Numbered from the stretch's first letter, positions 10,421 to 24,650 are shown. The stretch is DNA of 64,000 nt from Galbula dea (GCA_013399015.1 VWZX01006819.1:992001-1056000), one strand, 5' to 3'. The notes: generated from the letters alone by a model not told the origin. A program made the numbers and translations.

Positions 10421-12860
10421 ATTTTTATAGACAGCTCAATCAGAAAAGGAGACAAAACTTACTTCTAAGGCCCATTTTAATATGCTGCCTGTGGCTTTAA
10501 AGCAGAGTTTACATGGAAACTTAACAAGAGATGGACAGAAGATACTTGGCACCATTTCCTTCACTGCCAAAGAGAAAACAGGTGGAAACATTGTCTCTGC
10601 AACTGAGTTTGAAGTTTGGATTCTAGATGAGAAATTGTTGAGTCTACTTACGTGATACCAAATTCACTTCCAACCCCCCAGTCTGTAAGCAGGGATACCT
10701 CAGAAGCTCTCCCCTCATTAGCTTTCCTGTTTATCCTGGTAGATGCCAAAAGACCTTGGTAATTTGGATTATTGGGCTGTGTCATATGTGTGGCTTCTCA
10801 CCACCTGAGCCAACCACAGAACACAAAACTGTTTATCTAAGTAACAAATAAACAATCCATTATTCATGAATAAGCCAGCACTGAGGGATGAACACTGTAT
10901 TACACCAGCACTGAAAGTAACACAGAGGTTTTTGAGCCTGAGCATCTGCTGTGTGCTGTGTTTTAATCAGAGCTGTATAAAAGCTGGCAGTTTTGATTCC
11001 CAAGGGCATGAGCAAGGATTTCCTTTGGTTTAGATTCAGGCTATTTCCCATACAATGCAGGATCTGTTGCAAGGTCTTTTACAAGAAGAAGTTACCATAG
11101 GATTATAGTTTGAGGATATCTGCAAGTGTCCTCTCTAATTTACAATTTATAACACTTGTCACAGCTGATGAGGTTGGGGGGCGTATATATGTATGGTTTG
11201 GTTTGAGTAAGAGCCCATCATCTCATCCCATCCCATCCTGATAGCTGTAGAAAAACTGTTAAAAACTCCTTCATACCTCTGAGTAGTTTCACTCTACTCT
11301 TCTACTAGTGTGAAATTAAGACTGGAGATAGGAGATGGCAAACAAGCCAAACTTTCAAGGTTTGGGGTTTTTTAGGGAATTTTTGGCTACATATAAAGAT
11401 TGAAGCTCCCCAAAGCCATTGTCATTTTACAGACTGAGAACCTGAGAGACAGAAGCTAACAAGAGGACATCAGAGCGGTGACAAGAATACAGACTGTCCT
11501 CATCTTGAAGAACCACCACAACACAGGGTCACAGCAAGCACATTTTGTACATCTCCTCACAGATGCATTTCCACAGGAGCGAGGAGAGAAGCCATGTCTA
11601 TGCATCTGGGGCATGCAGAAAGGTCTGGATACAACAACAGGGGTGGAAAAGAACTTCTGAGCCATGTTTATCCCATCACCTAGTTATTCATCTATTCTGT
11701 TACAGCATCACTGTCTTACTATGTCTTCATCTTAGAATTCCTGATATAAAGAATGTTAGCCAAGTTGTTTTCCAAGTCCTTCACAGAGACACCTCTGAGA
11801 GCAGCTTAGAGCAGTCTTTTCCATGCAAGCAGCATATTCCCTACATTCATACAGGAAAGTAAAATACATAACACTCCTCAAAGTAGCCTCTGCAGACCAT
11901 TTCTGGCTTTAGATCTTCCAGCTAATATCAAGATGCAAATTAAAAAAGCTACCATTAAGGGCTATATGTATGGACCTGTGACTCCTTTGGAGTCACCATG
12001 TAGCTAGACCAACAAATGAATTACATTCCTTCAACTGTCTAGCTTTTATCCATGCCTGTGTGAACAGTCATAGTCAAAACAGAGAAGCATCCCTAACATT
12101 TGCTTGATGGATTCTAGGATCATAGAAACAAGTTACTAAGAAATAAAGTGCAGTTTCCTCCTCTCTCCTTACCAGGATAGTTTCCAAAAGAACATGTTCA
12201 AGCTGTAATTGCTTGAACAAAATGCAAGAACATTTTGAAATCATTTGTGCCCTGTGACACTTCTCTTATGAAGTGAGAGATATGGAATATTCTGGGTGCT
12301 ATTTTTTAATTAAAGCCAAAGAGCAATCTTGATAGATTTTTTTTTTCCCCTACAACAAAGTGCTGTGAACTAATTACCTCTCAGAAAATAAGCAACTGCA
12401 AACCATGAATATGCTATGCACTTCTTCACTGAAAAATATGAATAAGATATGATTGATGGAAAGATCTTTTAAGGCAAATTATATCTATTCTCAGTAAAAA
12501 GAAGGAGGTCTCTTTCCTTTTTTTTTTTAGTTCTTAATTTTTCATTCTATCTTTGAAATTAAGCTGTTGAAATGCTACTATGTCAAGTAAGTGTTATTTA
12601 GGGGATCCTATACTACCTGTACTATGCACAGAATGAAAATTCCATGAGAAGGTTTCTCATTATACTGCTCTGCTTAGCTTACTAGGCATTACTTTTATGA
12701 TAGTCTTGTACAAAAAAAACAAGGAAATCTGTTCTGGTTAGCTAGAGTAAGTCACTCTATAGAAATAAAAGAAGCAATTACTGCAACTCATGTTTCTACA
12801 ACACCTAGCATGGTTTGAACTACAACATTTTCCCAACAGCATGGGTAAGAACATACCATA
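10421..12860. other. Unique non-coding sequence
   Basis: Nothing recognised as a gene. There is a short tcccatcccatcc stutter near 11226. A 105-codon frame at 11545-11862 has no motif. A 56-base segment at 12531-12586 is framed by a long T-rich acceptor and a CAA/GTAAGTG donor (see rejected items). Confidence 0.5.
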
Positions 12861-12965
12861 ATCATAGAATCATTATGGTTGGAGAAGACCTCTGAGATCA
12901 TCAAGTCCAAGCATTCACCCAACACTCCCATGCTCATCACTAAAAGATGGCCCCAAGCACCAAGT
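12861..12965 (-). mobile_element. CR1 LINE, 3' end fragment, minus strand
   Basis: Reading on the plus strand, it opens with the reverse complement of the octamer tail (atcatagaatcattatggtt). It continues with gacctctgagatcatcaagt and ccatgctcatcacta, the reversed CR1 3' UTR. It stops after about 105 bp. Confidence 0.88.
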
Positions 12966-15900
12966 ATTGCCAAAATGAAAGGTGAAACACTTTCAACAAC
13001 TCTGCTGGATTCAAAGCTTGTTATATAGCACTTAGTTCAACAGTCAACTTTTGTCTTTTGTTTCTACTTCCTGATACCACTTGGCTTTTAAATTGGAATA
13101 CATGTGGATACAAACCAAAAATAGGTCAATATCTTAGTGACATTTTTCTTCCACATGGAGCTACTCCAGCATTTTGGGTATGTATGTGCTTCAGCAAATG
13201 AGGACTACAATGGAGTCTTCTGTATGAAGCCTTAGAAAGCAAGTCTTGTGGAAAGACACAGGTAAAATAACCAGAAGGTAGATTTTCATGAGGAGCTGAG
13301 TAGATAGTGAGCTAAGTCTCAGATATTTTCTAAACTGTCCAGTTCCAGACTTTTCCCCCCAGCTGAGAGGTATTCTGTTCACAAGCTGCACACAAAGCAG
13401 AGTGATAAGCACAGAGCAAGCACTGCCTCATTCGTTACTGGTTCCAAGCCAATATCTCATCCTTGAAGCCAAGGTCAAGGCACCTACACTGCTTTGTATC
13501 TGCTCTAACCTTCCTCTCTTCGAGTTGCAACCTAGAATATGACTCTAAAGAATGATACCTCAATGTGATGTCAAAGGAGTTAAGTTGGGAAATATGCCTT
13601 GTTTGATCACATGGCCAAGAAATCCCCCAGAGACATGCTGATGAGCCAGCACTACAGGCTGCTGGAATTTGATAATGCAAATGGTGCTGGCAGACACTGA
13701 TAAACAACCTTTCAAATGAAAGGCAAATTCAGTCATCTTACAGAAACTCTTTTATACTCAGCAACAGGGATCATCAATAGCTTTGATGCTTTTCTTTCAA
13801 GGTTTTACTTTAATAATTGGTGTGTTTAGGAGCAATACTTCTGCCTGCATTTTTATTTCCAGCAGTAACAGACAGTAATTTCTTCCATGTGCAGCACTAG
13901 GCAAGGACAAAGAGTCAGACACAGCTCTTGCAACTTGGAAAAAGCATTTCCTTTTTGGATTCTTCTATAATTCATGATTGATAACTGTGTCTTACTTCAC
14001 ACAAATAGAATTGAGGTCAGGCTTCAGTCCTGTATCTTTCAAATGCTCTGTCTGGGAATCATACACCAGTGTTCATCTATTACTATTAGGGTTTAAGCTA
14101 GTTACTGTTATTTAGTATGTTAGTAAGAATAATACTTCAGTTGTTCTATCAGAAAGCCAGCCAGCCACCTGTTGATGGAACCAGCCATTGATGTTGATGA
14201 TCTAAGGAGATGGGACAGAACCAGCAGCCAAGATCTGTAATACTATGCTATCACCAACATGCTCTAGGGTGTGAAGATTGACAGATGCAGTCTCATTTGT
14301 TTATATTATCATCCAAGTGGTAACAAACCACATATCACTTCAATTACACACATGCACAGGGAGACTCCAAGTCACCTAAAAGGCTTCAACCCATCCTGAT
14401 GTAACAGTAACCGACCTAAGATACCCTAGGACTGTAAGTGAAATCAGTGCATTTCTCACTGGTTTGTTTTTAACAGACAAATTTCCCATAATGCTTAACA
14501 GTAAAGGTATTTAAAAGTGCTAAACAGTCTAACACAAACATACAACATCAATAGCTCCCAGTTTTGGGATGAGGAGACCTCAATGTATGTCATCATTCCT
14601 TAAACTCCTCTTTTGATTCTCAGTTCAGTTCAGTGTTCATGTTCTCACAGATTCCAGGCATAGAAGCAGACCAAAATCAGGACTTTTTCCCAATTGAAAT
14701 CTCTCATGCTCAAAGTTGGCAGAAAGTAAGCCATGCTTCACAACTTGTTTTCACCTTAGCCAAATGGAATATACATTAGGAATAGATTTTTCTTGTAACA
14801 GGACTCCTGCATTTCGACACATTACAAAACCATGAATGCTCCTAACTTATTCCTAGTACATTTTTATTTTGCACATACCTAGTGTGTAGCATCACAGGTT
14901 TCCACACATCCAGATGAAACATGAGTTGCTTCCACCCCTGAAAGTAAAAAACCAAATACTTTTAAGCTAGAGGAATATTTCAACCCTTCTTCTAATCAGC
15001 ACCTTGTTTAAAAGCTGTAAAACAGAGAGGCTGATAGAGTCTTCTACCACACTGATGACTTTTCACAAGGTTCTCAGGGCAGACATAATCTAGACAGTGC
15101 TCCACTATCACCTAGCTTAGGCCTGTAGATCTTCTTCCCTTCTAAAACCATCTGCTTGGTTAGGTCTTTTTCACCACACTTTCTATTGCCTGGAGAGCTT
15201 CCCCAGTTTTGACTGCTCTTCAGAAACAGGTCATTAACATTCCTCTTGCAGGCCTAACAAACAGATACCTGGTCCTGGCAGAGGAGTGCTTCCCAAGCTT
15301 TACTCTGTTTCAGAGCCCACCAGGACACATCACAGATGGGTTTTCTTTGTGACTGGTTTCTAGCAGTCAGGATATTCCATCTGCAAGCTCCATGCCCACA
15401 GTGTTCCTTCCCTTGCTGGGGTAGATTTCACTCTGATGATGTTGTGCAAGCATTTTATTGTGATCTCTCTCCAGACATCCCATTTACCTTGAAATGTGCA
15501 TACTAACATTTTTTTCCATTTTATATTTGTAATCATCCTGTTGGTTTTTATATAATTCTAGGACAGAATTGGATCTAAAACAGTATTTTTTTCCCCAGTT
15601 TTATGAATTATCACACTCTGCTTTGTCTCAAACCACACTGTGCAGAAGAAAAACTAGCTACAGATTTCAGGTACTTCCAGAGCTGAACAGCAGCTAAGGG
15701 AAGACATAAAATGTCTGTGTACTTTACTGCCTCCATTCAGCACATGAATTTTTTCACATTGCTCTCATCTGTCCTGCTGATAGAAGCCAACAAAAGGTGA
15801 CAACAACTCTTACAACTATAGCTGTAGGTTTTTATGTCTTTTTATGTCTAACCTCCTCTGAATTTGCTGCCCTGGGGATTTTAGAGCTGTACATGGCCCT

Positions 15901-18900
15901 CTGTCCACCAAAGTAGAAAATCAAAACTACATGCAAAGCCAGTTATAAAAAGCTTATCTGATTTTTATGCTGAAAGGTTATCTTTTGACCATCATATTAG
16001 AAGAAAACATTTGGAACAGTTTTTTTGCCTAGGTCCTTTTTATAAGGCAAAAAGAACAGAGTTAAAAACAGAGGAGATCAGAGGAAAAAAATAATGACTC
16101 GTGAGTAAACCACTAGAACTTGGGTCTAACACTTCCTGAAATCAAAGTAGTTCTGGTTTACTCACACATTACAAATAAGTGGTTGGAAAGTGTAACATAA
16201 ACATGTAAAAGGAATAACTGGAGCAACATTGCAGACACATTTTCTTGTAAAAGTTTCCTTAAAATTTGGACTCTAGCTGAAGAAGATGAGAGACAGCAGT
16301 GGAGACTAACACATGATGGGGCTGTGTGGCTGGAACACAGGGAAAAAACCCTTGCTAATTAAAAAAGCCCTGCACATATTTTGGCTAATGTGGGGTAATT
16401 TGAAGTACAGATGGTGACTTACATGTGTATGGTGACTGAAGCATTATTTTTATCTTAGGCATAGTTATGTTAACTGCAGCTACAAATTACCCACAACTGC
16501 AGAGACATATTTGCATTTTTAATTCTTTGGGCACAACATTGAAAACCAGAAGCCACAAATGCCTAACCTAAGAATAATGGAAAGAGGATTTTCCTTTAGC
16601 TTGTTAATAGTTCAGAATACAGAGTTGCAGCTTAGAAGCAGAAAAAAAATTATAAATGAAAGACTCAGTTAATGAGGATTCTGTTTAAGTTCTGCTTTAG
16701 ATTGGTTTTGGTTTGGTTTCTCTGGGTTTTGTTTGTTTTCATTTCCAACATTAAAAATGGAATATGAGCAGTATTTTGCTACGAAGAAAACCAAAAAGGC
16801 AAAGAGGGAGAAAGACTAAAAAAAACCCCAACATTCTCCAGTGCTTAATTTCTTAATTTGTTTATATGAAATACATGAGGAGGGGGAAAAGAACAAAGAT
16901 GACACACTCTAGTCACTGGAAAAATACACAATTCTTGCAGGCTATCTGTTCAGTACCACTGGCAGAGCAGATCTTTACTGGCTGCTTAAGCAGGGCACCT
17001 GAAATAAGTACATTTGAAAATTTGGGCTTGTGTATTTATTCCAGAAAATTCCTGTTTTCCTCTGCTATCAAGGAACATATGATATCTGATACAGAAAACT
17101 CCCAAACCCACTGTGTTACAAAATACACAAGAATAGACCAGAGTTTATTACAAACACAGGGAAACTTCAGAGAGAGAATGGATAAAGATTGCAGCGGTAA
17201 TTAATAATTAATTACACCTAACCCAAAATTATTACTTTTCTACATTATGAAAATCACAGATTTGTAGAAATTCTAATAATGTGATAACACCAGAGCCTTG
17301 GGAACTTGCTTAAATTAAATTGGTTGTTAATACAAAGACAGAAATAAAGTATTGCTTTAGAAGGAAGAGCTTTTTGATGAGTTCTTGTTTGATCATGTGG
17401 CCAGTAGCAGAGAATTCCTGGCAACAGTCAATTAAAGAATATGTACAAGAAAGGAATCTAAATCTCCAGTTCCAAGTTCTGAGGAATTTTGTGGGTTATC
17501 AACAAAGAGTCATCATTCACATCCATGTCTTCAAGAACATTTACAGTTGAGTGATGAGTTTGAGCTATGTTACTCTTCAATAACATCTCTCCAGGAAATA
17601 GAATCATCCATAATTTTTAAGGCAAAGAGAAAAAAAAAATCTAGCACTTTGCTTCTGACAGAAGATAGAGACAAGAGAGTAAAAATGTATTTAGGGGAGA
17701 AAAGTAAAAAGGCTTCTGATAAACATAAAGCTAGATAAATAAACATAATAAAAGCTCCAGACTGGTCACTTAGCTCTGCTCAAGGTACATTTCCTACTCT
17801 GGAGCCAGGAGGTAGAATTGAATCTGATTCTGGGGCTGCTATCACCTATTCTGGCAGCACACTGGGGACACATTCACACTCCCTCCTTTTTGGTAACTCA
17901 GGAGGGTGAGCACAATCAGCTTGTGTGAACAAAAAAGAGTCCAAACTGTCTGAAAGGTCATTTTCCCCAAAACTTGTTGCACTGAGACACATTAAACTGG
18001 AAGAGAGACACTTTTGAAACAAGTTAGAAGTCAGCTTGAAAGAGCTAAAAAAGAAGCAAGGAAATATTTAACAGTGGGAGAGAGAGAGAAAAGGAAAGAG
18101 AGCAGCATCAGAATTTGGTCTGAAGACACCAGCCCTGGCCCTATGGCACTGGACTGCTGTACACTGCTTGGTTTAGTTCTAGAAGGGAGATCTGTGTTTA
18201 ATAACTTCTGTAAGTACCTAGCACTGTGGTTTGTTATGCTGCATTGCTGATACTGATCTTGATTGCACACTTCATTGACTGCTGGTTAATTACTGTCATT
18301 ACTAAATTAATTAACTGCTCTGCTCCTGATTTGATTGACTCTATGTGAATTGAGGTGTTTTCCTCTATGACCACCTCTGGTAGAACGCAGTGTAGCTTCA
18401 AATCTGACTTTTTCTTCCCACTAATCCAGTACATTTGCACATAAGCACTGGTAAAATACCAGTTTTCCAGCTCTGCTCCTACCTATATCAGACCTGTAAG
18501 GAGGTGGTTATACTGCTTTAGTCCAGGAGCTGATTGTGTTTTGCTGGGACGTGTGACTGACAGAGTAAAGATCACCATACAGGTGTATGTGACACTTGAT
18601 GGACTAAAGATACAAGTCCTTTGTGGAAACGGTTTTGCATCTGTCCAGAAATCCTGTAGCAAATCAGCTTGATTTTCAGGAAGTGAAAACAATTACTGTT
18701 CACATGTGATTTAACTTCTGGACCAAAGGCAGTTTGTTGACTGGTGAGCATTGTGCAGGTTTGTATGTTGTTAAGAGCATGTTTCCTGGAAACTCGGATG
18801 ATCAGAGTCTTCTCCATTCACATTCACTGAGCAGTAGAACATCATAGAAAACCCTTTCCCCACTCATTTGCTTTTTATAAAACAAGGTTTTTTGAACCAT

Positions 18901-21900
18901 TAGATGACTACCTTATGCTACTGATATTCTGTAGTATACTAGAAAGAAAAATTTCCCTCCTTTTTGTCTCTTCATTATTACTACTTTTATTTTTATACTT
19001 TATTACCTGCTCTTTCCATCCACTCTGATAAAGGCTGACTATTTGCCTTCAATCAAACATGCCAACACCCAAGGCTGGCAACCTGCTGCTGATTGCTGCC
19101 TGTGATCCAACAGCTCACCATTACAAAATTATTTTCTTTTAATCTCCCTCTCTGAAATGTCCCAATACAATTATGTCATGGCTCAGAAACCAAACAAAAG
19201 GCTAACTGGTCTCTGGTATTGACTTTTCTGATAAATAACCTTATCTGTTTCCAACTTAAGATATTTCTGGGTTGGAGGAGACTGACACCACAGTTAGATT
19301 TGCTGTCCTGAGTTCACGATAAACCACATCCCCAGAAGATTTAAGATAATTTTTTTTTTCCTGTGTAGTAATGAGGTTTGCTTACAGACAGCCAAAGCCT
19401 TTTAGAAATGCACCACTTCTGCTTACAAAGAATAGTAAAAGCTTGCTTCATACAGAAATATAATTCTGAGGTTTGTTCAATGTGCCAGCAGTATTTTCTA
19501 AAGAAACAAGATCACTTCTCTTCCTACAACAGCAACATTGTCATTTTGCTGACATCTGGAGTACTTCATCGAGTCATGTTTTTGACCTTGTTACAAATGT
19601 CTTTGCTGAGCATTTGAAGGAACTGAATTGTTCATGAGAAGACAACGAAGATGAAGTTTTACTATTCCAAGGGACAGACACATTTTAAAATAATATATAC
19701 ACTTTGAAGTATTTTTCATTTGTTCTACAATAAAGAGAAAACAGTTTGTCTCAGAAATGTTTACCTAAACACATATGAGTAATATCAGTACAATGGGATA
19801 CCAAATAAAGAGAATATCAGCTCAGCTGATGACAAGCTATCAATTACCAAAACAAAAGTACAGAGATAATGGGAATAAGTCTCAGAACCAGAAGACAAAG
19901 CAAAACCACAAAGTTTTTCCCTACTCCTCAACCAAAAAAGTTTCAGTGGATCTACTGTGAAGCCAACTACAAAGTTAAACAAACAGAAGCAACGAGAAGA
20001 AGACTGGTTTAGTCTCAATGAGTTGAGTGAAATGAAATTTGGGAGAGTAGGGCGTAATTCCCTAAGTAAGTTATATTTGCTTTTCTCAGGTGCAAAGGAT
20101 GTGTCTGTCTCCTGGGTTGTGCATGCATCTTTATTTCATGCACCAGCTGACAGGGATATGTGAGAACTATGCACCTTCTGCTAGTTAAAATTGAATTACA
20201 CACCAGAATATCCTGATGGTGGAAGAATGGCAATAGGGAACACAGGGCAAGGAGACAAAGAGAAGATTTATATCCTCTGGCATCACTTTGTTAAACACCA
20301 CGTGTCCTTCTGCCTTTGTTGTTTGTTTTTTTTTTTAAGGGGAACACATGAGGTGTCTTCTCAGGAGTTCAGGCTGAGGCATCGTGGAAGGGAACAACAC
20401 TTCGTAGTACAGAAGGTTAATATGAACCTGTCTAAAAATGAAACATGGCAGCTGCAATCACTCAGCATCCAAACAGGGCTACACAGCAGCTCGGACAGAA
20501 TTTACTCCATGCACCCAGCACACTGCACATGCTGAATACAAAACTCAGTGTGGCTGAAGATCAGATGTTTGTTCCTTCTTCTGCCACCCTGGGACAGAGC
20601 ACAACTGAGTGCAGCACTGTGCTCTTAATTGAATTACTGAATTCAATGACATGTTGACGTGCCATTCCCTGAGCTCCAAGAGTTTCATTTCTTATAGTCC
20701 AAGATGGCTTGGGCTTCATGGTTTCAAAACTCAAGTCTATTCTATAGGAATGTGAAATGTATCCAGAGGAGAAATAAAGAGGAGTCCTGCCTCTGTTTAG
20801 GAACTGTGGCTCTAAATGTCCATGCAATGGTATGGTCACACTGCTGTTTCCAACAGGACTGCCCACATCTGCAATTCCTCCACTGAGTATCCAATTATAT
20901 CTACAGGGATTTCAACTTGTATGTGGGCTGGAGATGAAAGACCCTGTACCTGCAATGTGAAGAACCAACTTTAACCCTTCCAGCACACAAGTTTGCCAGA
21001 TTTCTTGGAAACAATTGGCAGAAATTTGCATTGTCTTAATATTTTTCCTGTTTTAAAAGAGACTAATCCAATGGTTTAAGTCCTCAACTGTAACTGAAAG
21101 AATATTTTTTGTCTGAAGTGGCTTGTGGATTTCCTTTGCAGTGTGTTATATCCCCAGCCCAAATCAGGGACTGACTAGATATCACAGTTTCCCTCACAGC
21201 CATTCCCTAGGGAGAACAGGACATGATCTGGAAGTCATGTGTGTATGTGGCAGAACCAAACCCCAAATACAGTTCAGAGGGGTTAGGTCTTTCAACTTTA
21301 CTGTAGCTGAGACCACCAACTGTTTGCCCTGAGATGAGGTCCAGGCACGATCTAAATTACAATGTAACAACCATGCCTTCAGTGCAGGTCCATGACTTGT
21401 TTTTCAACAGGATGAAAACATTCTTGAAAACTAGGTTTGCCTATTCTGCCTCTTTCCCCAGATTTTAGCAATCATTCTTCTCTGTATCTTTCTCATCTGT
21501 TTTTCTCACCTTCACCTGAAAGGTGACTGCTTTGGAGAGATGAATGATGAGAACTCTGTGGTGTCTGAAGACAAGTCTAGATGAAAGATGCGGCAGGAAT
21601 GCAAGTCATTGTCAGTACTATATTCCTCTGGATTATGGTGGTTTAGCCCTTTTATATTCTCTGCTTTTTTTCTTTGCCAGCTATCTGCAGATGTCATCTC
21701 TTCTTTCAGCCATGCCCCTCTCCTCTACTTGTGCTTGCCCTGCAGTCTTTTCAATCAGTCCCTTCACTTGTCATTTCCTACTTAAAAATCCACTGTGTTT
21801 CATGGTAACTTAAACTCAGAGTAATGAGAACGACTCTAACTATGGTCTGCAAGAGAAAACTTTTTGATATTTTTCAACGTGTAAAACACAGAAACAGGTT

Positions 21901-24109
21901 ACAGCAGAAGAAAATATACCAGCATATGTGTGGAAAAAGGATGCCACCTACATGTGGAGTCAGCACAAATAACTGACTTTAATTTACAATTTTCTAGGTG
22001 ACTGAAGATTATCATTGCTGTTGGAGCACCAGTTCTGTGCCCAATGTAAAAAGCTTATTCAAGATATAATGGAGAAGACACAGTCAGAAGTAGTTCTCAA
22101 CCTAACTGCTAAGAATCCTCATTTGAAAAGGAGAAGGCTTAGTTATTTCTCACCATAACATCTAGAACTATTCCCATATCTTTATCTAATGATGGATACA
22201 TGTTAGCACTAGAACTAATATATTCACTATTAGGTACCATCACTATACAATCTGGAACAGTATCTCCACAAAGTCACTAAAACCACAAAGACTTACTCCT
22301 TTCCAGAGAGACTCATTAACCACTTTTTCTCCCCTCTGTTTTTCACAAATCAGTCTTAGAGACTTTTTTCCTTGACAAATGAGCTATTAGTTCCTGTTTT
22401 GTCATTTAGGCACAAACTCAATTATTTTCTATCAATAGTTTGCTTAGTATCCTAAAGTCTTGGAAATCTGATAATAAAGGCTCAGACTGAGGGGAAGAAA
22501 GACAATTCCCTAAGAGAAGTAAGTTTTCCTTCAACTCTTAAGTATTTTTTCATCAGCTTCAACACATAGCAAAGCACTGCTGATAGAAAACCCCTAACCT
22601 ACACTGCTGGCTCTGCATCACAAGCTGTGTTTAGTATTTACAGCTACATACAGCCTCTAGATCTGGGAAAAATTATCAAACATTCCTGGAGCTATTCCCC
22701 TTTGGAAATGTAGAGGAAGCAGAATCTAGGTGCATCTTTAAAGAACAATGAAGTACACACACATTTACCAGCCGTGGAGAATGCCAGTTGGAAGGGAGTG
22801 TAGGCTAGAGGCTTATCTTGTTATGATAAATAAGAAAATTTCATCCTACATCCTAATGTGTCATTAGACACATTTTAATGCAGCTGGACACTGGTTTCCC
22901 CTTACCTTCTTAAGTAGTTCCTTTAGGTTTTTAATGACATGCTACAAATTTTCAGGAGGGAGAGCTTAAAATGCCCTCACAAACACAAGATCCCTTTCAT
23001 CAGGTTAAAAACAGAAAAAGATCAGGAGGAAGAACAACTCATTTTCCTCCAGATCAGCATTTCTCACTTTGGTTTCCTTACAGGTTTCCCTCTCCTGAAG
23101 CATTTGCTGTCGGTCACTGCTGGCAAGGGCATGCTGCAGTAGATAAATGACTGGTTTGATGCAATATGGCACTTCCTATGCTTCCAAGTGATAGAGTCAA
23201 GAAAGGAGCAGGAGCTCTTGCACTCACAAATAAGATTTTACTCAAAAAATTCATTTTAATCCTACTGCCAAATTCTCACTGCTAAAAAATACCTCTCACA
23301 CCCCAGCCTGCACTGAAAAGTTACACATTTATGAAGATGGTAATAACTCTTCTCATATCAAAAGGCTCCAGTTGTACCAGATGATTTCAACTGGAGCTGT
23401 GTGCCTCTCCTTAAATGAACAAATATTGCTGCCTGAGAAGGATGAACATACAAGCAAGCCTGGTATCACTTCAGGTTCAGCACAGGGTAAAAACATCCTG
23501 CTTCTGTGCAGCTGCATGTGGGTGAGGTCGCTCAGTACTGCTGCTGCTGCCACCCTGTAGGTCCTGCTCCCAGCAGCACACAGATCAGAGTCTTGGGTCT
23601 GACCCTGCACATCCACTTCCCTAAAGATGGCCACAGGCTCAGCTTCACTCATGCATGGCACTGCTCTAGAAACACATCCCTGCTCTACCTGTCAAGCAAA
23701 GAGAGCAGTGAGGAGGGGAAGCCAGGAGAAGAGAGACCATAGGAACCCTGGGCAGCACTTGAGCTCTAGATACAAGAAAGTTTAGTTTGAAAAGCAAAGG
23801 AGAAACACCCAATGCTCTACTATAATACGCTGCTGTCACCAACATTTATTTCTCTGCCAGATGACTGCTGAAAGAGGATAATTTGATCCTTGTGTTCACT
23901 GCAATTACACCAAAGTGTCCTTGACAGAGGAAGGTGTCTGGTTTATAAAACACTCTGACTAGGACCTGTTTTAATTGTCTGAAGCAATATAAAGCTTACC
24001 AAAAGAATGACAACAACGAAGTCCTGCAAACATCTTGTCTGCAAGGCTTCATCCTAACAGCTGAAATAGCTGATGCTTAACAAGGGATTATTTTGGCAGG
24101 GCTTTCTTT
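12966..24109. other. Long unique non-coding stretch
   Basis: More than 11 kb with no CR1 or LTR that I can recognise, which is relatively repeat-poor for this window. It contains a T/G-rich tract (16702-16740). Exon-like open segments include 19947-20065 (see findings). A locally GC-richer patch lies at about 23470-23750. No CpG island, RNA gene or confident exon is seen. Confidence 0.5.
16702..16740. repeat. T/G-rich low-complexity tract
   Basis: Alternating T and G runs (ggttttggtttggtttc ... gggttttgtttg), similar in kind to the tract at 2295. Confidence 0.5.
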
Positions 24110-24238
24110 TTCTGCACTCCATGCAGGAAGGTTCTGAGCAACCTGATTTAGTTGGGGATGTCCCTGCTCACTGTAGGGGGGTTGGACTAGATGACCTCTG
24201 GAGGTCTCTTCCAACCCATATGAGTCTATGATTCTGTG
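24110..24238 (+). mobile_element. CR1 LINE, 3' end fragment of a second tail type, plus strand
   Basis: Contains gagcaacctgatttagttgg, atgtccctgctcactg and ggttggactagatgacctct, and ends in tctatgattctgtg. This 3' UTR type (with 'cctgctcactgtag') differs from the 'ttggacttgatgatctt' type at 8037 and 10003. At least two CR1 subfamilies have therefore inserted here. It is 5'-truncated and about 129 bp long. Confidence 0.9.
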
Positions 24239-24394
24239 AAATCAATTAATGCTTTTATTTTCCTTTTTAAAGAATAAACATTTAAAGAATAATGAATTTC
24301 TCTTTAAGTCACTGGTACCATTTTGAAAGAGATTTGTAAACCAGATAAAACACTGCAGCTGGATCCAGAGGCACTGCATGGGGCAGCCTGCCAT

Positions 24395-24650
24395 TTTTCA
24401 GTCGTAACGTAGTTACCATCGATGGGTTTGGGTTTGGTATTGGGTTCTGTACATATTTGTATATATTTCATTTATCATTATTATTAAAGTAGTTTTAGTT
24501 TTATTTTCCAATCTACAAGTCTCTCTGTCTCTCTGTTATCCCCTTTCCCTTCCCATTGGGGGAGGAGGTAACAGGGAGTGTCTGTCATTGGGTTGGTGGT
24601 CAGCCCAGCCTCGACCCTCGACATCTTGAGTACAAAAAACCACAGTAACA
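24395..24650 (+). mobile_element. Endogenous retroviral LTR, 3' portion, plus strand
   Basis: Recognisable avian LTR tail. It has a T/A-rich segment (tgtacatatttgtatatatt) and a poly(A) signal ATTAAA at 24483-24488. A C/T-rich stretch and ggtaacagggagtgtctgtc follow, then the conserved cattgggttggtggtcagcc, and it ends near aaaccacagtaaca. The left edge is uncertain because the sequence before about 24395 is not clearly LTR. No partner LTR or internal retroviral sequence is seen. The 145-codon minus-strand frame at 24484-24921 is made partly from it. Confidence 0.7.

Noticed and set aside
12531..12586. 56-base segment with excellent splice signals (T-rich acceptor, CAA/GTAAGTG donor)
   Set aside because: The interior is AT-rich and uninformative. 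Matching signals of this quality occur by chance several times in 64 kb.
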